A stretch of 64,000 nt of DNA from Gammaproteobacteria bacterium (GCA_021324305.1 JAJPJI010000013.1:1-64000), one strand, 5' to 3'. Counted from the stretch's first letter, positions 9,253 through 19,398 are shown. A program made the numbers and translations. The notes: generated from the sequence alone by a model not told the origin.

Positions 9253-9324
9253 CTCCGCCGGGATGACACGCGAAGACTCCGCCGGGATGACACGCGAAGA
9301 CTCCACTGGGATGACATGCGGGGA
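9253..9324. repeat. 24-bp short tandem repeat, three copies
   Basis: Units of 24 bp begin CTCCGCCGGGATGACACGCG. Copies 1 and 2 (9253-9276 and 9277-9300) are identical and copy 3 (9301-9324) is degenerate. The core GGGATGAC is the distal end of the same REP-type element seen just upstream. Confidence 0.85.
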
Positions 9325-9382
9325 CGACAGACCGGGATTCCATACGGAATAACCAATTGACATCCTAACGGAAGTCTTCAAC

Positions 9383-10714
9383 CTACTTGCACACATACAT
9401 GCCTTTTTCATCTGCGTATTGCATACCCTGTGTACGCAGTACATTCTGACTGGTGCCAATGGTACCTTCGGGATCAGCATAACGGTAAGTACCACCCTCG
9501 AAATTGGTAAGCAGCAAATCATCGCCCTCACGTCCCACGATGTAATCAGGCATTAATGGAATCTTGCCGCCACCCCCGGGCGCATCCACCACAAAGGTGG
9601 GAATAGCATATCCGGTTGTATGTCCACGCAAGCCCCTGATAATTTCAAGTCCCTTTTCGACAGGCGTGCGGAAATGTGACGATCCCGAGATCGGATCACA
9701 CTGATACAGATAATAAGGCCTGACACGGATTTTCAGTAATCCATGCACCAATGATTTTATGATGCTGACTTCGTCATTGATTCCACGCAGCAATACAGTC
9801 TGGCTGCCGAGCGGAATACCAGCATCCGCGAGGCGGGCGCAGGCTTCCGCCACTTCAGGCGTCAATTCATCCGGGTGAGTAAAGTGGATGCTCATCCATA
9901 GCGGATGATATTTCTTTAGCATCCTGGTTAATTGCGGCGTGATCCGTTGCGGCAACACCACCGGCACCTTGGTCCCAATACGGATAAATTCAAGATGTTT
10001 GATCCGGCGCAACCGTGCCAGCAGCCATTCCAGTTTATCGTCATGAATTGTCAGCGGATCGCCGCCAGACAACAGGCAATCGCGAATTTCAGGATGCGCC
10101 TCAATATACTGCGCCGCCATTTCCCATTGACTGACTTTAAATGTGTATTCATTCGCACCGCCTACCATGCGCGATCGTGTGCAGTAACGACAATAAGTCG
10201 AACAAAATCCAGTCGTCAGGAACAAGACACGATCAGGATATCGATGAACCAGACCAGGCACAGTAGTATCATGATCTTCACCCAGTGGATCATCCGCCTC
10301 GCCACGCACACGCAGATATTCGCCATTTACGGGAATATGTGTACGCCGTATCGGTTGCGCAGAATCAAATTCATCAATCAGTGAGGCATAGTAAGGTGTA
10401 ATGCCAACTGGCAGCGGACCAGTGTGTTTTGATATAGCGGACTTTTCGTCTTCCGAGAGCTGTATCATGCGCCCGAGCTCATTGAGATCTCGAATACGGT
10501 GACGTATTTGCCATCTCCAGTCATTCCAGTCAGCTAACGAGGCATCAGGATAAAACCGTTTGCGGAATTGACTGCTTTGTTCATTAATGGGGAAACGGTG
10601 GACTTTGAATTTTAAAATGGGTTTGACACGGGACTCAGGGAGAGGAACTGCGGAAAAAGCACGCTTGTTCACACGTTGGGGAGGTTCACCTGAGGTTTCG
10701 GCATCTTGCAGCAT
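9383..10714 (-). CDS. KamA-family radical SAM lysine 2,3-aminomutase
   Basis: A 443-residue radical SAM/PLP enzyme expected to convert L-lysine to beta-lysine. The [4Fe-4S] motif Cx3Cx2C is C171, C175, C178 (GFCSTYCRYC). The PLP lysine is K384 in DAPGGGGKIPLMP. The two aspartates that bind the lysine side-chain amine in the clostridial enzyme appear conserved as D340 (YQCD) and D377 (VVDAPGG), favouring lysine over glutamate. The start has AGAGGA six bases upstream. At 443 residues it is much longer than EpmB (about 340), so elongation-factor-P modification is less likely. Downstream on the same strand are two ATP-grasp ligases and a GNAT, but 580 bp of repeats separate them. Confidence 0.85.
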   Translation of the reverse strand: MLQDAETSGEPPQRVNKRAFSAVPLPESRVKPILKFKVHRFPINEQSSQFRKRFYPDASLADWNDWRWQIRHRIRDLNELGRMIQLSEDEKSAISKHTGPLPVGITPYYASLIDEFDSAQPIRRTHIPVNGEYLRVRGEADDPLGEDHDTTVPGLVHRYPDRVLFLTTGFCSTYCRYCTRSRMVGGANEYTFKVSQWEMAAQYIEAHPEIRDCLLSGGDPLTIHDDKLEWLLARLRRIKHLEFIRIGTKVPVVLPQRITPQLTRMLKKYHPLWMSIHFTHPDELTPEVAEACARLADAGIPLGSQTVLLRGINDEVSIIKSLVHGLLKIRVRPYYLYQCDPISGSSHFRTPVEKGLEIIRGLRGHTTGYAIPTFVVDAPGGGGKIPLMPDYIVGREGDDLLLTNFEGGTYRYADPEGTIGTSQNVLRTQGMQYADEKGMYVCK

Positions 10715-10834
10715 ATGTGGTCCTCTTGTTTGGTTGGCGTCTAAACCTTGAAGAGTTTATTTAAAGAAAATCGACTTTACAATATGGGCGCGAAAAAATT
10801 TAATGCACGCTGCAGGATGTCAGCGACAACCATA

Positions 10835-11290
10835 TCAACGTCTTTCACGGAAAAAATTGCTTAATATTTCTCCGCACTCAGCCGCCATCAAACCACCCGT
10901 GTGCTCCACGCGATGATTAAGATATGACAAATCCAGCATGCCAGACATACTCACTATCGCCCCGGCTTTCGGGTCTGCCGCTCCGTACACCAGCCGTTTG
11001 ATCCGGGCATGCACCATGGCACCGGCGCACATGATGCAGGGCTCGAGAGTCACGTACAGGGTGGTATTCAGCAACCGGTAATTACCTATTTTTTCTGCAG
11101 CCTTGCGTAACGCTACAATTTCAGCATGGGCAGTTGGGTCCCGTGTTGAGATAGGACAGTTGAAGCCTTCCGCAATCAGGTCATCATTGAGCACAATGAC
11201 CACGCCGACAGGCACTTCATTTGCCTGTTTTGCGCGCTCGGCAAGCGCAAGCGCCTGTTTCATCCAATATTCATCACGAGAAGTAAACAT
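10835..11290 (-). CDS. tadA: tRNA(adenine34) deaminase
   Basis: A 151-residue enzyme that deaminates the wobble adenosine to inosine in tRNA-Arg(ACG). The zinc and catalytic residues are visible: H55-A-E57 in TAHAEIVALR and the second ligand pair in PCIMC (C85, C88). I chose the ATG at 11290 (MFTSRDEYWMKQALALAERA), which gives the normal family length. The frame is open for 48 more codons upstream but would enter the neighbouring gene. The HEAT-like gene ends 22 bp upstream on the same strand. Confidence 0.92.
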   Translation of the reverse strand: MFTSRDEYWMKQALALAERAKQANEVPVGVVIVLNDDLIAEGFNCPISTRDPTAHAEIVALRKAAEKIGNYRLLNTTLYVTLEPCIMCAGAMVHARIKRLVYGAADPKAGAIVSMSGMLDLSYLNHRVEHTGGLMAAECGEILSNFFRERR

Positions 11291-11312
11291 GAAATCACCC
11301 GATTCCGACCAT

Positions 11313-13370
11313 CTAACAAGACATGCGCATGATTGTATCTGCCTCATCACTTGACAGCGAGCGGGAGCCCCCCTGCGGGAGCATGAGCAACAATCCGGCT
11401 GACACATCAACTCTGTACTGACTGTATATCGCAAGCATCAGCATATTGGCATGCTGGTCATCAGGAAAAAGACGCAGCCGGCATAACAGATGCATTTTCT
11501 GCTCCTGGCTCATGAAGCTCCTGAAAGTGTGCAAGGCTTTGCAAACCTCGATTCTGACATGGGCATTTGAAGACTCAAGTTTGCCGGTCAGCAGGAAAAT
11601 GGCACGATCGCGCATGCGATCATCCAGCAGCCGGCTTAAAACCTGCAGTTTTTGACACGACCTGATTCTGATCAGCGCGGTCTGATCGTTCAAATCCGTA
11701 AAGGTTTGCTCGAGCATTTCATTCAATGCTGTCCGGGGAATAAAATGCCTGACTTTGCGCAAATACCCGCATATTTCATCCAGGAGGCCGGCTTCATTAT
11801 TCAGGACAACTTCATTAAACAGGTCAGTGACAATCTGGCTACGCATTTCAGCAGCATAATAACAGGATTGGAAAGCATCCAGGGCACATACCGATTTGAT
11901 CCGAACCAGCACATCCAGACTATTGCTTTTGATCATCAGCATTAGCTGATTGACAAATTCAATGCCCATTCTGGAATCACAATGCGCATGCAGGCTTTTT
12001 AATGCGGCAAGAGCAGACAATTTAACTATTTCAGTTTCACTCTGGTCCTTAAGTATCTGCATCAGGTCTGCCATGAATCGAGGCAGCATTTGCGAATACA
12101 GCTGCGGCATTGTCTGGCTTAATGTTTTGATACATTCAGCCCGAAGGAACCCTTCCAGCTCCCGCTTATTCATCATGACGTGCATTTTATCCAGCACCGG
12201 AATATATACCGTGCATTCTTTCAGTTTGCGCAGCCTCGCAAACGCAGCACAGGCAGCGGAACTGACATGATGATTTTCATTGCTGACTTCAGTCAGCACA
12301 ATATCTGCCACTTCGTCATTGACAGCTTCCGGCATCCATTCCGACATAGCACCCCAAAGAGCAAGTACTTTCGCTTTCAATCCAAGCGAGTTACGCCTGC
12401 AGGCATTCAAACTGCATTGTGCCAGCTCTCTTGCAAACTGATGCGGAATGACCGGCAATAATCGCTGCAAGGCTTCACAGGATTGCTCTATCTGCATGAG
12501 ATCATGTCCTTGCATTGACGCCAGTAAATATTGAATCCTGCCACTGATATTGTCTGAAGAAACCCATTCGCTCAATGAAACTATGGCTGAACATGCGGAA
12601 AGACAAAAAGTGTTATTGCGCAAATCAAGCAGAATCACTTGCAGCAGCACGCCGCGCTTTTCCGGCAGAATCCAGTTTTTCAGGGAGGTAACTGCCTTGT
12701 AAAGAAGTTTTCTGTAATTAAGATCCTGATTCCCGAAGTTGGGATTATAACCGGCAAGTAATCGATACAGGATATCCGTCAGGAATTGACGCTGTTCCTG
12801 AGGCATCCATTCCTGATACTGGCATAATTTTTCCAGATACTCCATGACAACGATTTCATCAGCTTCGCCAAGCCTGCTGAAGATGGATGCAAGCCTTGTC
12901 GAGACATGATGATTCCATAGATCAGTATACCTGAATGATTCGAGCAGATTTTCACTCAACAACGGCCGATAACCTTCATAAAAACTGAAAAACGCGCCGA
13001 ACAAACAATGTAACTCATCAGGCAGTTTTCGTTTTTTGGAATACAGATTCAAATGCAGGATAAAATAACGCAAATTATTTTCCGGCAGCCTCTCCTTGAA
13101 TGGATTGACAGTATTTTTGGATCGGACGCGAGGTTTCAGAAACCCAGAGTATTTGACAGGATCCAGCAATCCCAGAAATTTTCTCGCCAACGCCAGTTCG
13201 GGCGGCCCCGTGTTTGTAATGAAAATCGAACCTGGCAGCAATTTTTTTTTGACATAGCCCTGTAATAATGATTCAAGCACACTGGCAGGGTCAGTCAATC
13301 CGTCGGTATTTTTTTTTATGATAGTATCCAGCGTTATCTGATAATCATCTCTCATTCTAATTATGCTCAT
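11313..13370 (-). CDS. Large alpha-helical HEAT-like repeat protein, function unknown
   Basis: About 685 residues, almost entirely helical, with repeated pairs such as VLVRIKSVCALDAFQSC, ALIRIRSCQKLQVLSRLLD and AHVRIEVCKALHTFRSFMSQ about 40 residues apart, as in HEAT/armadillo solenoids. I see no catalytic motif, signal peptide or membrane segment. The start at 13370 has GGA in front at good spacing; an ATG two codons earlier is also possible. Solenoids of this kind usually bind proteins. In Legionella-like bacteria they occur in secreted effectors, but nothing here proves secretion. It lies between guaA and tadA on the same strand. Confidence 0.6.
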   Translation of the reverse strand: MSIIRMRDDYQITLDTIIKKNTDGLTDPASVLESLLQGYVKKKLLPGSIFITNTGPPELALARKFLGLLDPVKYSGFLKPRVRSKNTVNPFKERLPENNLRYFILHLNLYSKKRKLPDELHCLFGAFFSFYEGYRPLLSENLLESFRYTDLWNHHVSTRLASIFSRLGEADEIVVMEYLEKLCQYQEWMPQEQRQFLTDILYRLLAGYNPNFGNQDLNYRKLLYKAVTSLKNWILPEKRGVLLQVILLDLRNNTFCLSACSAIVSLSEWVSSDNISGRIQYLLASMQGHDLMQIEQSCEALQRLLPVIPHQFARELAQCSLNACRRNSLGLKAKVLALWGAMSEWMPEAVNDEVADIVLTEVSNENHHVSSAACAAFARLRKLKECTVYIPVLDKMHVMMNKRELEGFLRAECIKTLSQTMPQLYSQMLPRFMADLMQILKDQSETEIVKLSALAALKSLHAHCDSRMGIEFVNQLMLMIKSNSLDVLVRIKSVCALDAFQSCYYAAEMRSQIVTDLFNEVVLNNEAGLLDEICGYLRKVRHFIPRTALNEMLEQTFTDLNDQTALIRIRSCQKLQVLSRLLDDRMRDRAIFLLTGKLESSNAHVRIEVCKALHTFRSFMSQEQKMHLLCRLRLFPDDQHANMLMLAIYSQYRVDVSAGLLLMLPQGGSRSLSSDEADTIMRMSC

Positions 13371-13433
13371 GGTCATTCCTTATCTGGCATCATCAGCGTT
13401 TTTTTCGAATGAGAAAGGGAGAATCATTCACCA

Positions 13434-15008
13434 TCACTCCCATTCGATTGTTGCGGGAGGCTTGCTGGAAATATCGTATGTGACTCGGGATATTCCCGGC
13501 ACTTCATTGATAATACGGCTTGAGATTTTTTCCAGAAATTCATACGGAAGCCGCGCCCAATGCGCAGTCATGAAATCCAGCGTTTCTACCGCGCGAATTG
13601 CGATAACGTGTTCGTACTGACGGGCATCACCGACAACCCCCACTGACTTGACCGGCAGAAACACAGCAAATGCCTGGCTCACCTTGTAGTATAAATCGGC
13701 TTTGTAAAGTTCCTCGATCAGAATGGCATCTGCCAGCCGCAGTTTTTCAACGTATTCTTTCCTGACCTCTCCAAGCACTCTTACGCCGAGACCAGGACCC
13801 GGAAACGGGTGCCGGTAAACAAGCTCGTATGGCAACCCTAGCTCAATGCCGATTTTTCTAACCTCATCCTTGAATAATTCACGCAATGGTTCAATTAACT
13901 GCAATTGCATGTCATCGGGTAATCCACCGACATTATGGTGGGATTTGATGACATGCGCTCCGCCTGTTTTAGCTCCGGCGGATTCAATCACATCCGAGTA
14001 GATGGTTCCTTGCGCGAGATATTTGACATTGGACAGTTTCTCCGCCTGGTTATCGAATACATCAATAAATTTTTTCCCAATGATTTTGCGTTTTTTCTCT
14101 GGATCACTTTCGCCCGCGAGAGCCTGATAAAACTCATCCTGTGCATTCACACAGAGGAGTCTGATGCCAAAATGCTTTTCAAACACAGTCTTGATTTCAT
14201 CGACTTCATTCAAACGCAACAAGCCTGTATCAACAAAAACACATGTCAGCTGATCGCCAATCGCCTTATGCAACAAGACGGCCGCGACTGAGGAATCGAC
14301 GCCGCCAGAAAGACCCAACAGCACTCCGTCGCTTCCTGCCTTTTGACGAATATTCTCAATCTGCTCTTCAATAATATTTTTGGATGTCCAGTTAGGCTGG
14401 CATCCGCACACATCGAATAAAAACCGCTCCAGAATCCGTGCTCCCTGCCGGGTATGGGAAACTTCAGGATGAAATTGCAAGCCGTAAAATTTGCGCTCTT
14501 CATCTGCCATGCCCGCAATCGGACAGTTACTGGTGCTCGCGATGGTTTTAAAATGCTTTGGCAGTCCGCTCACCTGGTCGCCATGACTCATCCAGACATC
14601 GAGCAGGGACAAATTATCATCCGTCAGATGGTCTTCTATTCCTTTCAATAAAGAGGATGGTTCACGAATCGCGACCTGGGCATAACCAAATTCACGTTTT
14701 TTACCCGGATCCACCTTGCCGCCCAATTGTAACGCCATGGTCTGCATGCCATAACAGATGCCAAGCACCGGTTTACCCATAGCAAACACCAGTTCCGGCG
14801 CGCGCGGCGTGAATGAACCAGTGACACTCTCCGGGCCGCCCGAAAGAATAATGCCGGCAGGCGCAAAATTGACAATCTCTGTTTCAGTCATTGAATAGGG
14901 ATGAATTTCACAATACACGCCAATTTCACGAATTCTTCTGGCGATAAGCTGCGTATATTGGGAACCAAAATCGAGAATTAAAATTCGCTGCGCATGAATA
15001 TCCATCAT
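13434..15008 (-). CDS. guaA: GMP synthase (glutamine-hydrolysing)
   Basis: A 524-residue cytosolic enzyme that aminates XMP to GMP with glutamine and ATP. The glutaminase domain has the nucleophile C85 in VLGICYGMQ and the H180/E182 pair in QFHPEV. The ATP pyrophosphatase loop LSGGVDSS lies at 233-240, and the C-terminal dimerisation domain ends in [15 protein letters not shown], as usual. Its ATG overlaps the guaB stop by one base (TAATG), so the two form a coupled guaBA operon. Confidence 0.97.
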   Translation of the reverse strand: MMDIHAQRILILDFGSQYTQLIARRIREIGVYCEIHPYSMTETEIVNFAPAGIILSGGPESVTGSFTPRAPELVFAMGKPVLGICYGMQTMALQLGGKVDPGKKREFGYAQVAIREPSSLLKGIEDHLTDDNLSLLDVWMSHGDQVSGLPKHFKTIASTSNCPIAGMADEERKFYGLQFHPEVSHTRQGARILERFLFDVCGCQPNWTSKNIIEEQIENIRQKAGSDGVLLGLSGGVDSSVAAVLLHKAIGDQLTCVFVDTGLLRLNEVDEIKTVFEKHFGIRLLCVNAQDEFYQALAGESDPEKKRKIIGKKFIDVFDNQAEKLSNVKYLAQGTIYSDVIESAGAKTGGAHVIKSHHNVGGLPDDMQLQLIEPLRELFKDEVRKIGIELGLPYELVYRHPFPGPGLGVRVLGEVRKEYVEKLRLADAILIEELYKADLYYKVSQAFAVFLPVKSVGVVGDARQYEHVIAIRAVETLDFMTAHWARLPYEFLEKISSRIINEVPGISRVTYDISSKPPATIEWE

Positions 15009-16498
15009 TATAAATACTTCTCGTCTATGTGATAATTGGGAGCTTCTTTTGTAATTTGCACATCATGTACGTGACTTTCACGCACACCCGACGGTGTGAC
15101 ACGTACAAAATTCGCCTTGCTGCGTAATGAAAGAATATCCGGGCAACCGGTATAACCCATTCCTGAACGCAGCCCGCCCATAAGCTGGTTGACAATATTC
15201 ACCATTGTGCCCTTGTAGGGAACACGGCCTTCGATGCCTTCGGGCACCAGTTTCCCCACCTCTCCTGAATTGTCCTGGAAATAACGGTCACTGGAGCCAT
15301 GACGCTGTGCCATTGCTCCCAGCGAACCCATGCCTCGATAGGCCTTGTATGAACGCCCGTGATATAACTCTACCTCACCTGGCGCTTCTTCAGTTCCTGC
15401 AAACAGTCCGCCAATCATCACCGCTGATGCACCAGCAGCGATGGCCTTGCAGACATCGCCAGAGTAACGAATGCCGCCGTCTGCGATAATACCGACATCG
15501 GTACCGGCCAGCGCTTCACTGACATTTGCGATAGCTGTAATCTGCGGCATTCCCACGCCTGTGACAATTCGCGTCGTGCAAATGGATCCCGGGCCTATGC
15601 CAACCTTTACCGCGTCGGCACCCGCAGCCGCCAGGGCTTTGGCTGCTTCTTTTGTCGCGATATTGCCGGCGATGACTGCAATTTCGGGGTAATTCTTTTT
15701 CACCCAGCGTACACGCTCAATCACATTTTTCGAATGGCCATGCGCGGTATCAACCACCAGCACATCCACACCCGCTGCGATCAAAGCCGCTACGCGGTCA
15801 TCTGTATCCGCACCTGTTCCTACCGCTGCGCCGACTCGCAACTGACCCTGGTTATCCTTGCAAGCCGATGGTTTTGCCTGTTCTTTCAATATGTCCTTGA
15901 CGGTAATCATGCCTTGCAACTGGAAATCATCGTTCACTACCAATACTTTTTCGATGCGATGCTTATGCAGCAGCTTTTTAACCAGTTCACGATCTGCCGA
16001 TGCTTTCACCGTCACCAGGCGCTCTTTGGGTGTCATCAGATTGGCAACAGGCTGGTCGAGATTGGTTTCGAAACGTAAATCACGGCTGGTCACAATCCCT
16101 ACGACATGCTTGTCATGCTCTACCACCGGAAAAGCATGAAAATTGAATTTCCTGCTGAGCTCCATGACTTCGCGCACGGTTGTTTTCGGCAAAATGGAAA
16201 TCGGATCTTTTACCACACCGCTTTCAAATTTTTTCACCTTGCGCACATGCGCTGCCTGGTCTTCGACAGGCATATTTTTATGTATGATCCCCAATCCGCC
16301 TTCTTGCGCCAGCGCAATAGCCAGCCTGGCTTCGGTGACTGTATCCATCGCTGCGGACAAAAGTGGTATATTGAGGGTAATATGACTGGTCAGTCTGGTT
16401 CTGAGGTCTACATCTTTAGGCAAGACTGCCGATTCGCCAGGCAGGAGTAACACATCATCAAAAGTTAATGCCAATTCGTTTTGCGCTAGGCGGATCAT
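15008..16498 (-). CDS. guaB: IMP dehydrogenase
   Basis: A 496-residue enzyme that oxidises IMP to XMP with NAD, the rate-limiting step of GMP synthesis. The barrel starts [13 protein letters not shown]. Two CBS domains occupy about residues 95-210. The catalytic loop [15 protein letters not shown] gives C307, and the flap region has [14 protein letters not shown]. It is the first gene of guaBA, divergent from the alpha/beta hydrolase gene; a TATAAT box for it lies at 16547-16552. Confidence 0.97.
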   Translation of the reverse strand: MIRLAQNELALTFDDVLLLPGESAVLPKDVDLRTRLTSHITLNIPLLSAAMDTVTEARLAIALAQEGGLGIIHKNMPVEDQAAHVRKVKKFESGVVKDPISILPKTTVREVMELSRKFNFHAFPVVEHDKHVVGIVTSRDLRFETNLDQPVANLMTPKERLVTVKASADRELVKKLLHKHRIEKVLVVNDDFQLQGMITVKDILKEQAKPSACKDNQGQLRVGAAVGTGADTDDRVAALIAAGVDVLVVDTAHGHSKNVIERVRWVKKNYPEIAVIAGNIATKEAAKALAAAGADAVKVGIGPGSICTTRIVTGVGMPQITAIANVSEALAGTDVGIIADGGIRYSGDVCKAIAAGASAVMIGGLFAGTEEAPGEVELYHGRSYKAYRGMGSLGAMAQRHGSSDRYFQDNSGEVGKLVPEGIEGRVPYKGTMVNIVNQLMGGLRSGMGYTGCPDILSLRSKANFVRVTPSGVRESHVHDVQITKEAPNYHIDEKYL

Positions 16499-16546
16499 GT
16501 TAATTCCCCTACTATATTGGTTTTGCAGGTTAAAATTAACGGCTCA

Positions 16547-16552
16547 TTATAC
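16547..16552 (-). promoter_or_regulatory. Probable -10 box of guaBA
   Basis: On the minus strand this reads TATAAT, about 50 bases before the guaB ATG, in the divergent region between guaB and the alpha/beta hydrolase gene. I could not identify a good -35 element. Confidence 0.5.
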
Positions 16553-16583
16553 ACATTTTTTTGCTGACTAACAGGACTTTTTC

Positions 16584-17483
16584 ATGAAAAAAGACTATTT
16601 CATGGGCTTATCTGAAGAAGGATTTCATCGGGTTGCGTATACCGAATGGGGCAGCTCGAGCGACAACCGGAATCCCATCATTTGTGTCCATGGCCTCACC
16701 CGAAATGGTCGTGATTTTGATGCGCTGGCTGACTATCTTTCCAATCAGGGACGACATCTTTTTTGCCCCGACATAGTCGGCCGCGGTGATAGTGACTGGC
16801 TAAAAGATCCTCTGCATTATACCTATGAACAGTACATCGCTGACATGAATGCCTTGATTGCCCGGACACAAGCCCGGCAAATTGACTGGATTGGAACATC
16901 CATGGGCGGCCTGATCGGCATGATTATGGCTTCACTGCCTAATTCACCTATCCGACGCCTGGTCATGAATGACGTCGGCCCGCAAATTCCAGTCAAGGCA
17001 ATTTCAAGGTTGTCAAAATATGCCGGAAAAGATCCGGAATTCTCAAGTATTGAAGAAGCCAAAAAATATTTGCGGACCATCTACGCTGACTTTGGCAGCC
17101 TGACTGACGAGCAATGGCATAAATTTACTGAAACCAGCATACGCGAAACATCGCCAGGTAAATTCTCAACGAAAATTGATCATGGCATCAAACGTTCACC
17201 GGCCAAAAGTAAACTGGCCTGGAAGATACTGTTAAACCCGCACAAAGCACTGGAAGGAACCCTGTTCGATGTCGATTTGTGGCAACTCTGGCGAAAGGTC
17301 ACCTGTCCCGTGCTGGTTATCCATGGAGCCCGCTCTGATCTGCTCTTGCCGGACATTATCAGGAAAATGCAGTCCTTGCATGCGAATATGGAGGTACTCG
17401 AAGTCCCGGATGCCGGCCACGCTCCGGCACTGCAAAATCCTGAACAACTGGAAGCCATCCATCAGTGGCTAAATCGGGTGTGA
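16584..17483 (+). CDS. Alpha/beta-fold hydrolase
   Basis: A 299-residue alpha/beta hydrolase with oxyanion HG motif (CVHGLTRNGRDF), nucleophile elbow GTSMGG (S106), a likely acid Asp near 252 (HGARSDLLLP) and H279 (DAGHAP). Lipases, esterases and dehalogenases share this layout, so the substrate cannot be read from sequence. No signal peptide is seen; it should be cytosolic. It is transcribed alone, divergent from guaBA, and is followed by a REP-like palindrome. Confidence 0.82.
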   Translation: MKKDYFMGLSEEGFHRVAYTEWGSSSDNRNPIICVHGLTRNGRDFDALADYLSNQGRHLFCPDIVGRGDSDWLKDPLHYTYEQYIADMNALIARTQARQIDWIGTSMGGLIGMIMASLPNSPIRRLVMNDVGPQIPVKAISRLSKYAGKDPEFSSIEEAKKYLRTIYADFGSLTDEQWHKFTETSIRETSPGKFSTKIDHGIKRSPAKSKLAWKILLNPHKALEGTLFDVDLWQLWRKVTCPVLVIHGARSDLLLPDIIRKMQSLHANMEVLEVPDAGHAPALQNPEQLEAIHQWLNRV

Positions 17484-17499
17484 TTAATTGACATTTCGC

Positions 17500-17525
17500 T
17501 GGATGCCAGCTTTCACTGGCATGAC
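17500..17525. repeat. REP-like palindrome
   Basis: Inverted arms ATGCCAG (17503-17509) and CTGGCAT (17516-17522). On the minus strand it reads GTCATGCCAGTGAAAGCTGG, the GTCAT-stem-stem-CCAG form of a dispersed intergenic repeat. It lies just downstream of the hydrolase gene, where it could also act as a transcript-end hairpin. Confidence 0.6.
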
Positions 17526-17644
17526 GACCCTTGTGCTCGTATAACAGCAGCCGCCCTTGCGTTGTCATGATGAACTTGCCTGCATGATTACTCAAGTATA
17601 TGCTGGCTTCAATTCATAAACGACCACAAAATCAGGGAGGCATA

Positions 17645-18034
17645 ATGCGATTACCGCTAACAAGCATGCTGTTTTATTGTTACCTGTTCCTATTTACTTC
17701 ATCAGCAATTGCAGACGGACCTGCCTGCTCCAAACTGTCTGGCCTGTGGTTTGGCACTTACACTTATAAAAATGCGTCTGATTGCAGAAGAACAGGCGCT
17801 TGTACCCATATGCTGTCAGCGGAAGTCAAACAATTATCTGGTAATACTTACCAGGTTGACTTGTCGCCGCCCGTTGATCGAACGGGTTCCATCAGCATAA
17901 CATGCGAAAATGGTCAAATTTCCATTCCTGTGAATTCCGGTTACCAGACACACTTCACGTGCGAAGAAAATCAAATGTGCCGTGTCATCTATGATGATGA
18001 ACGCTTAGGCGCCGTGGCAAACAAAATCAACTGA
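17645..18034 (+). CDS. Small secreted cysteine-containing protein, unknown function
   Basis: A 129-residue protein with a clear signal peptide (RLPLTSMLFYCYLFLFTSSA then IADG). The mature part has seven cysteines (for example ACSKLSGLWFG, DCRRTGACTHM, ITCENGQ, FTCEENQMCRVIY), suggesting disulfides in the periplasm or outside the cell. I chose the ATG at 17645, preceded by GGGAGG, over an in-frame ATG at 17600 that would bury the signal peptide. I recognise no family. It ends 11 bp before xseA and may be co-transcribed with it. Confidence 0.65.
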   Translation: MRLPLTSMLFYCYLFLFTSSAIADGPACSKLSGLWFGTYTYKNASDCRRTGACTHMLSAEVKQLSGNTYQVDLSPPVDRTGSISITCENGQISIPVNSGYQTHFTCEENQMCRVIYDDERLGAVANKIN

Positions 18035-18045
18035 GATGCCAATGC

Positions 18046-19398
18046 ATGCAAACAACTGATCTGGAACAGCAGCAAGATATTTACACGGTGAGCCGCCTCA
18101 ATAATGAAGTGCGCTTTCTGCTTGAAGATACGTTTCCCATGGTCTGGGTGGAAGGTGAAATTTCAAACTTTGCCGCACCCGGCTCAGGTCACTGGTATTT
18201 CTCACTAAAAGATTCTTCCGCTCAGGTGCGTTGCGCCATGTTCCGCGGCAATCAGCGCAATCTCGGATTCACTCCCAAGGATGGCATGCATGTACTGATC
18301 AGGGCGCGCGTCAGTCTTTATCCTAATCGCGGTGATTACCAGCTGATTGCTGATGTAATGGAAGAACGCGGTGAAGGCAGGCTGCGCCGCGCATACGAAC
18401 TGTTAAAGAAAAAACTGGAGGCAGCAGGATTATTCGCGCCAGAACATAAAAAACCCCTGCCGCATTTTCCACAGCAGATTGGCGTGGTGACTTCATCCAC
18501 TGGTGCAGCCATACGTGATATCCTGACCGTGCTGCAACGCCGCTTCCCCTGCGTGCCAGTGATTATTTATCCGACCCTGGTACAGGGAGAAACTGCCGCA
18601 CCCGCCATCGTCAAAGCCATTCAGACAGCCAATCGGCGCAATGAATGCGACGTGCTAATTGTTGCACGCGGCGGCGGTTCGCTGGAAGACTTATGGCCGT
18701 TTAACGAAGAAATTGTCGCCAATGCCATCTATCAAAGCCATATTCCAGTGATTAGCGGTGTCGGGCATGAAGTGGACTTCACGATCGCCGATTATGTCGC
18801 AGACCGGCGCGCACCCACACCTTCTGCCGCCGCGGAAATTGCAACTCCGGACCGCACTGAACTACTGCATAAAATCGCTCGCCAGCAGCAACAGATAGTA
18901 CGCAGCATGCGCACCAAACTGGCCGGCACCAAACAGCATATTGAATGGATGCAAAAGCATTTGTCCCAGCAGCACCCCAAACGTCAGCTGACTGAAAAAA
19001 TGCAGCGCCTGGATTTTTGCGAACTCACGTTGGTACAGCTGCTTAACCGTCATCTGAATAAAATGCAAAATCGTCTCAAGGACCTGGACAGCAGACTACA
19101 TCGACAGACACCATCACATCATATAAAACACATGCTCAATAAAATAAATTTCATGCTGCAGCACATCAACACTGCCATTTCGGGAAAACTGACCCGGCAA
19201 CAGACCGCTCTTGCCAATGCCGCAGCCAAACTGGACGCACTAAGCCCTCTCGCGACGCTGCAACGCGGATACGCTATCGCCACCACCAGCGGCAACCACG
19301 TATTAAGACAAGCACGGGAAGCAGCTCCCGGAGATGAAATACACATTCGCCTCATGGAAGGAACGATAGAATGCAGAGTGGAAAAAGTTGAAGCATAA
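18046..19398 (+). CDS. xseA: Exodeoxyribonuclease VII large subunit
   Basis: The 450-residue large subunit of exonuclease VII, which degrades single-stranded DNA. The N-terminal OB-fold is visible (PMVWVEGEISNFAAPGSGHW, about 30-50). The catalytic core contains IGVVTSSTGAAIRDIL and ARGGGSLEDLWPFNEE and GVGHEVDFTIADYVADRRAP. A long coiled-coil C-terminal region ends in LQRGYAIATT. No xseB is visible next to it. Confidence 0.95.
   Translation: MQTTDLEQQQDIYTVSRLNNEVRFLLEDTFPMVWVEGEISNFAAPGSGHWYFSLKDSSAQVRCAMFRGNQRNLGFTPKDGMHVLIRARVSLYPNRGDYQLIADVMEERGEGRLRRAYELLKKKLEAAGLFAPEHKKPLPHFPQQIGVVTSSTGAAIRDILTVLQRRFPCVPVIIYPTLVQGETAAPAIVKAIQTANRRNECDVLIVARGGGSLEDLWPFNEEIVANAIYQSHIPVISGVGHEVDFTIADYVADRRAPTPSAAAEIATPDRTELLHKIARQQQQIVRSMRTKLAGTKQHIEWMQKHLSQQHPKRQLTEKMQRLDFCELTLVQLLNRHLNKMQNRLKDLDSRLHRQTPSHHIKHMLNKINFMLQHINTAISGKLTRQQTALANAAAKLDALSPLATLQRGYAIATTSGNHVLRQAREAAPGDEIHIRLMEGTIECRVEKVEA

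Larger units (their letters stand above)
8799..9382. other. Gene-free spacer made of repeats
   Basis: This 584-bp stretch between the KamA gene and the first ATP-grasp gene is almost entirely repetitive: a 23-bp tandem array, a REP-like palindrome, then a short 24-bp array. Open frames exist on both strands only because the 23-bp unit has no stop codon in several frames; their translations are monotonous (LPFPRSYPCHSRVPTLAIPA type) and have no plausible start site. Confidence 0.85.

Noticed and set aside
8839..9360. Open frames across the minisatellite on both strands
   Set aside because: They exist because the 23-bp unit lacks stops. The translations are the same short phrase repeated, and there is no start context or domain.
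9383..10714. EpmB (elongation factor P lysine aminomutase)
   Set aside because: The length (443 against about 340 residues) and the ligase/GNAT neighbours fit KamA better, and no epmA or efp lies nearby.
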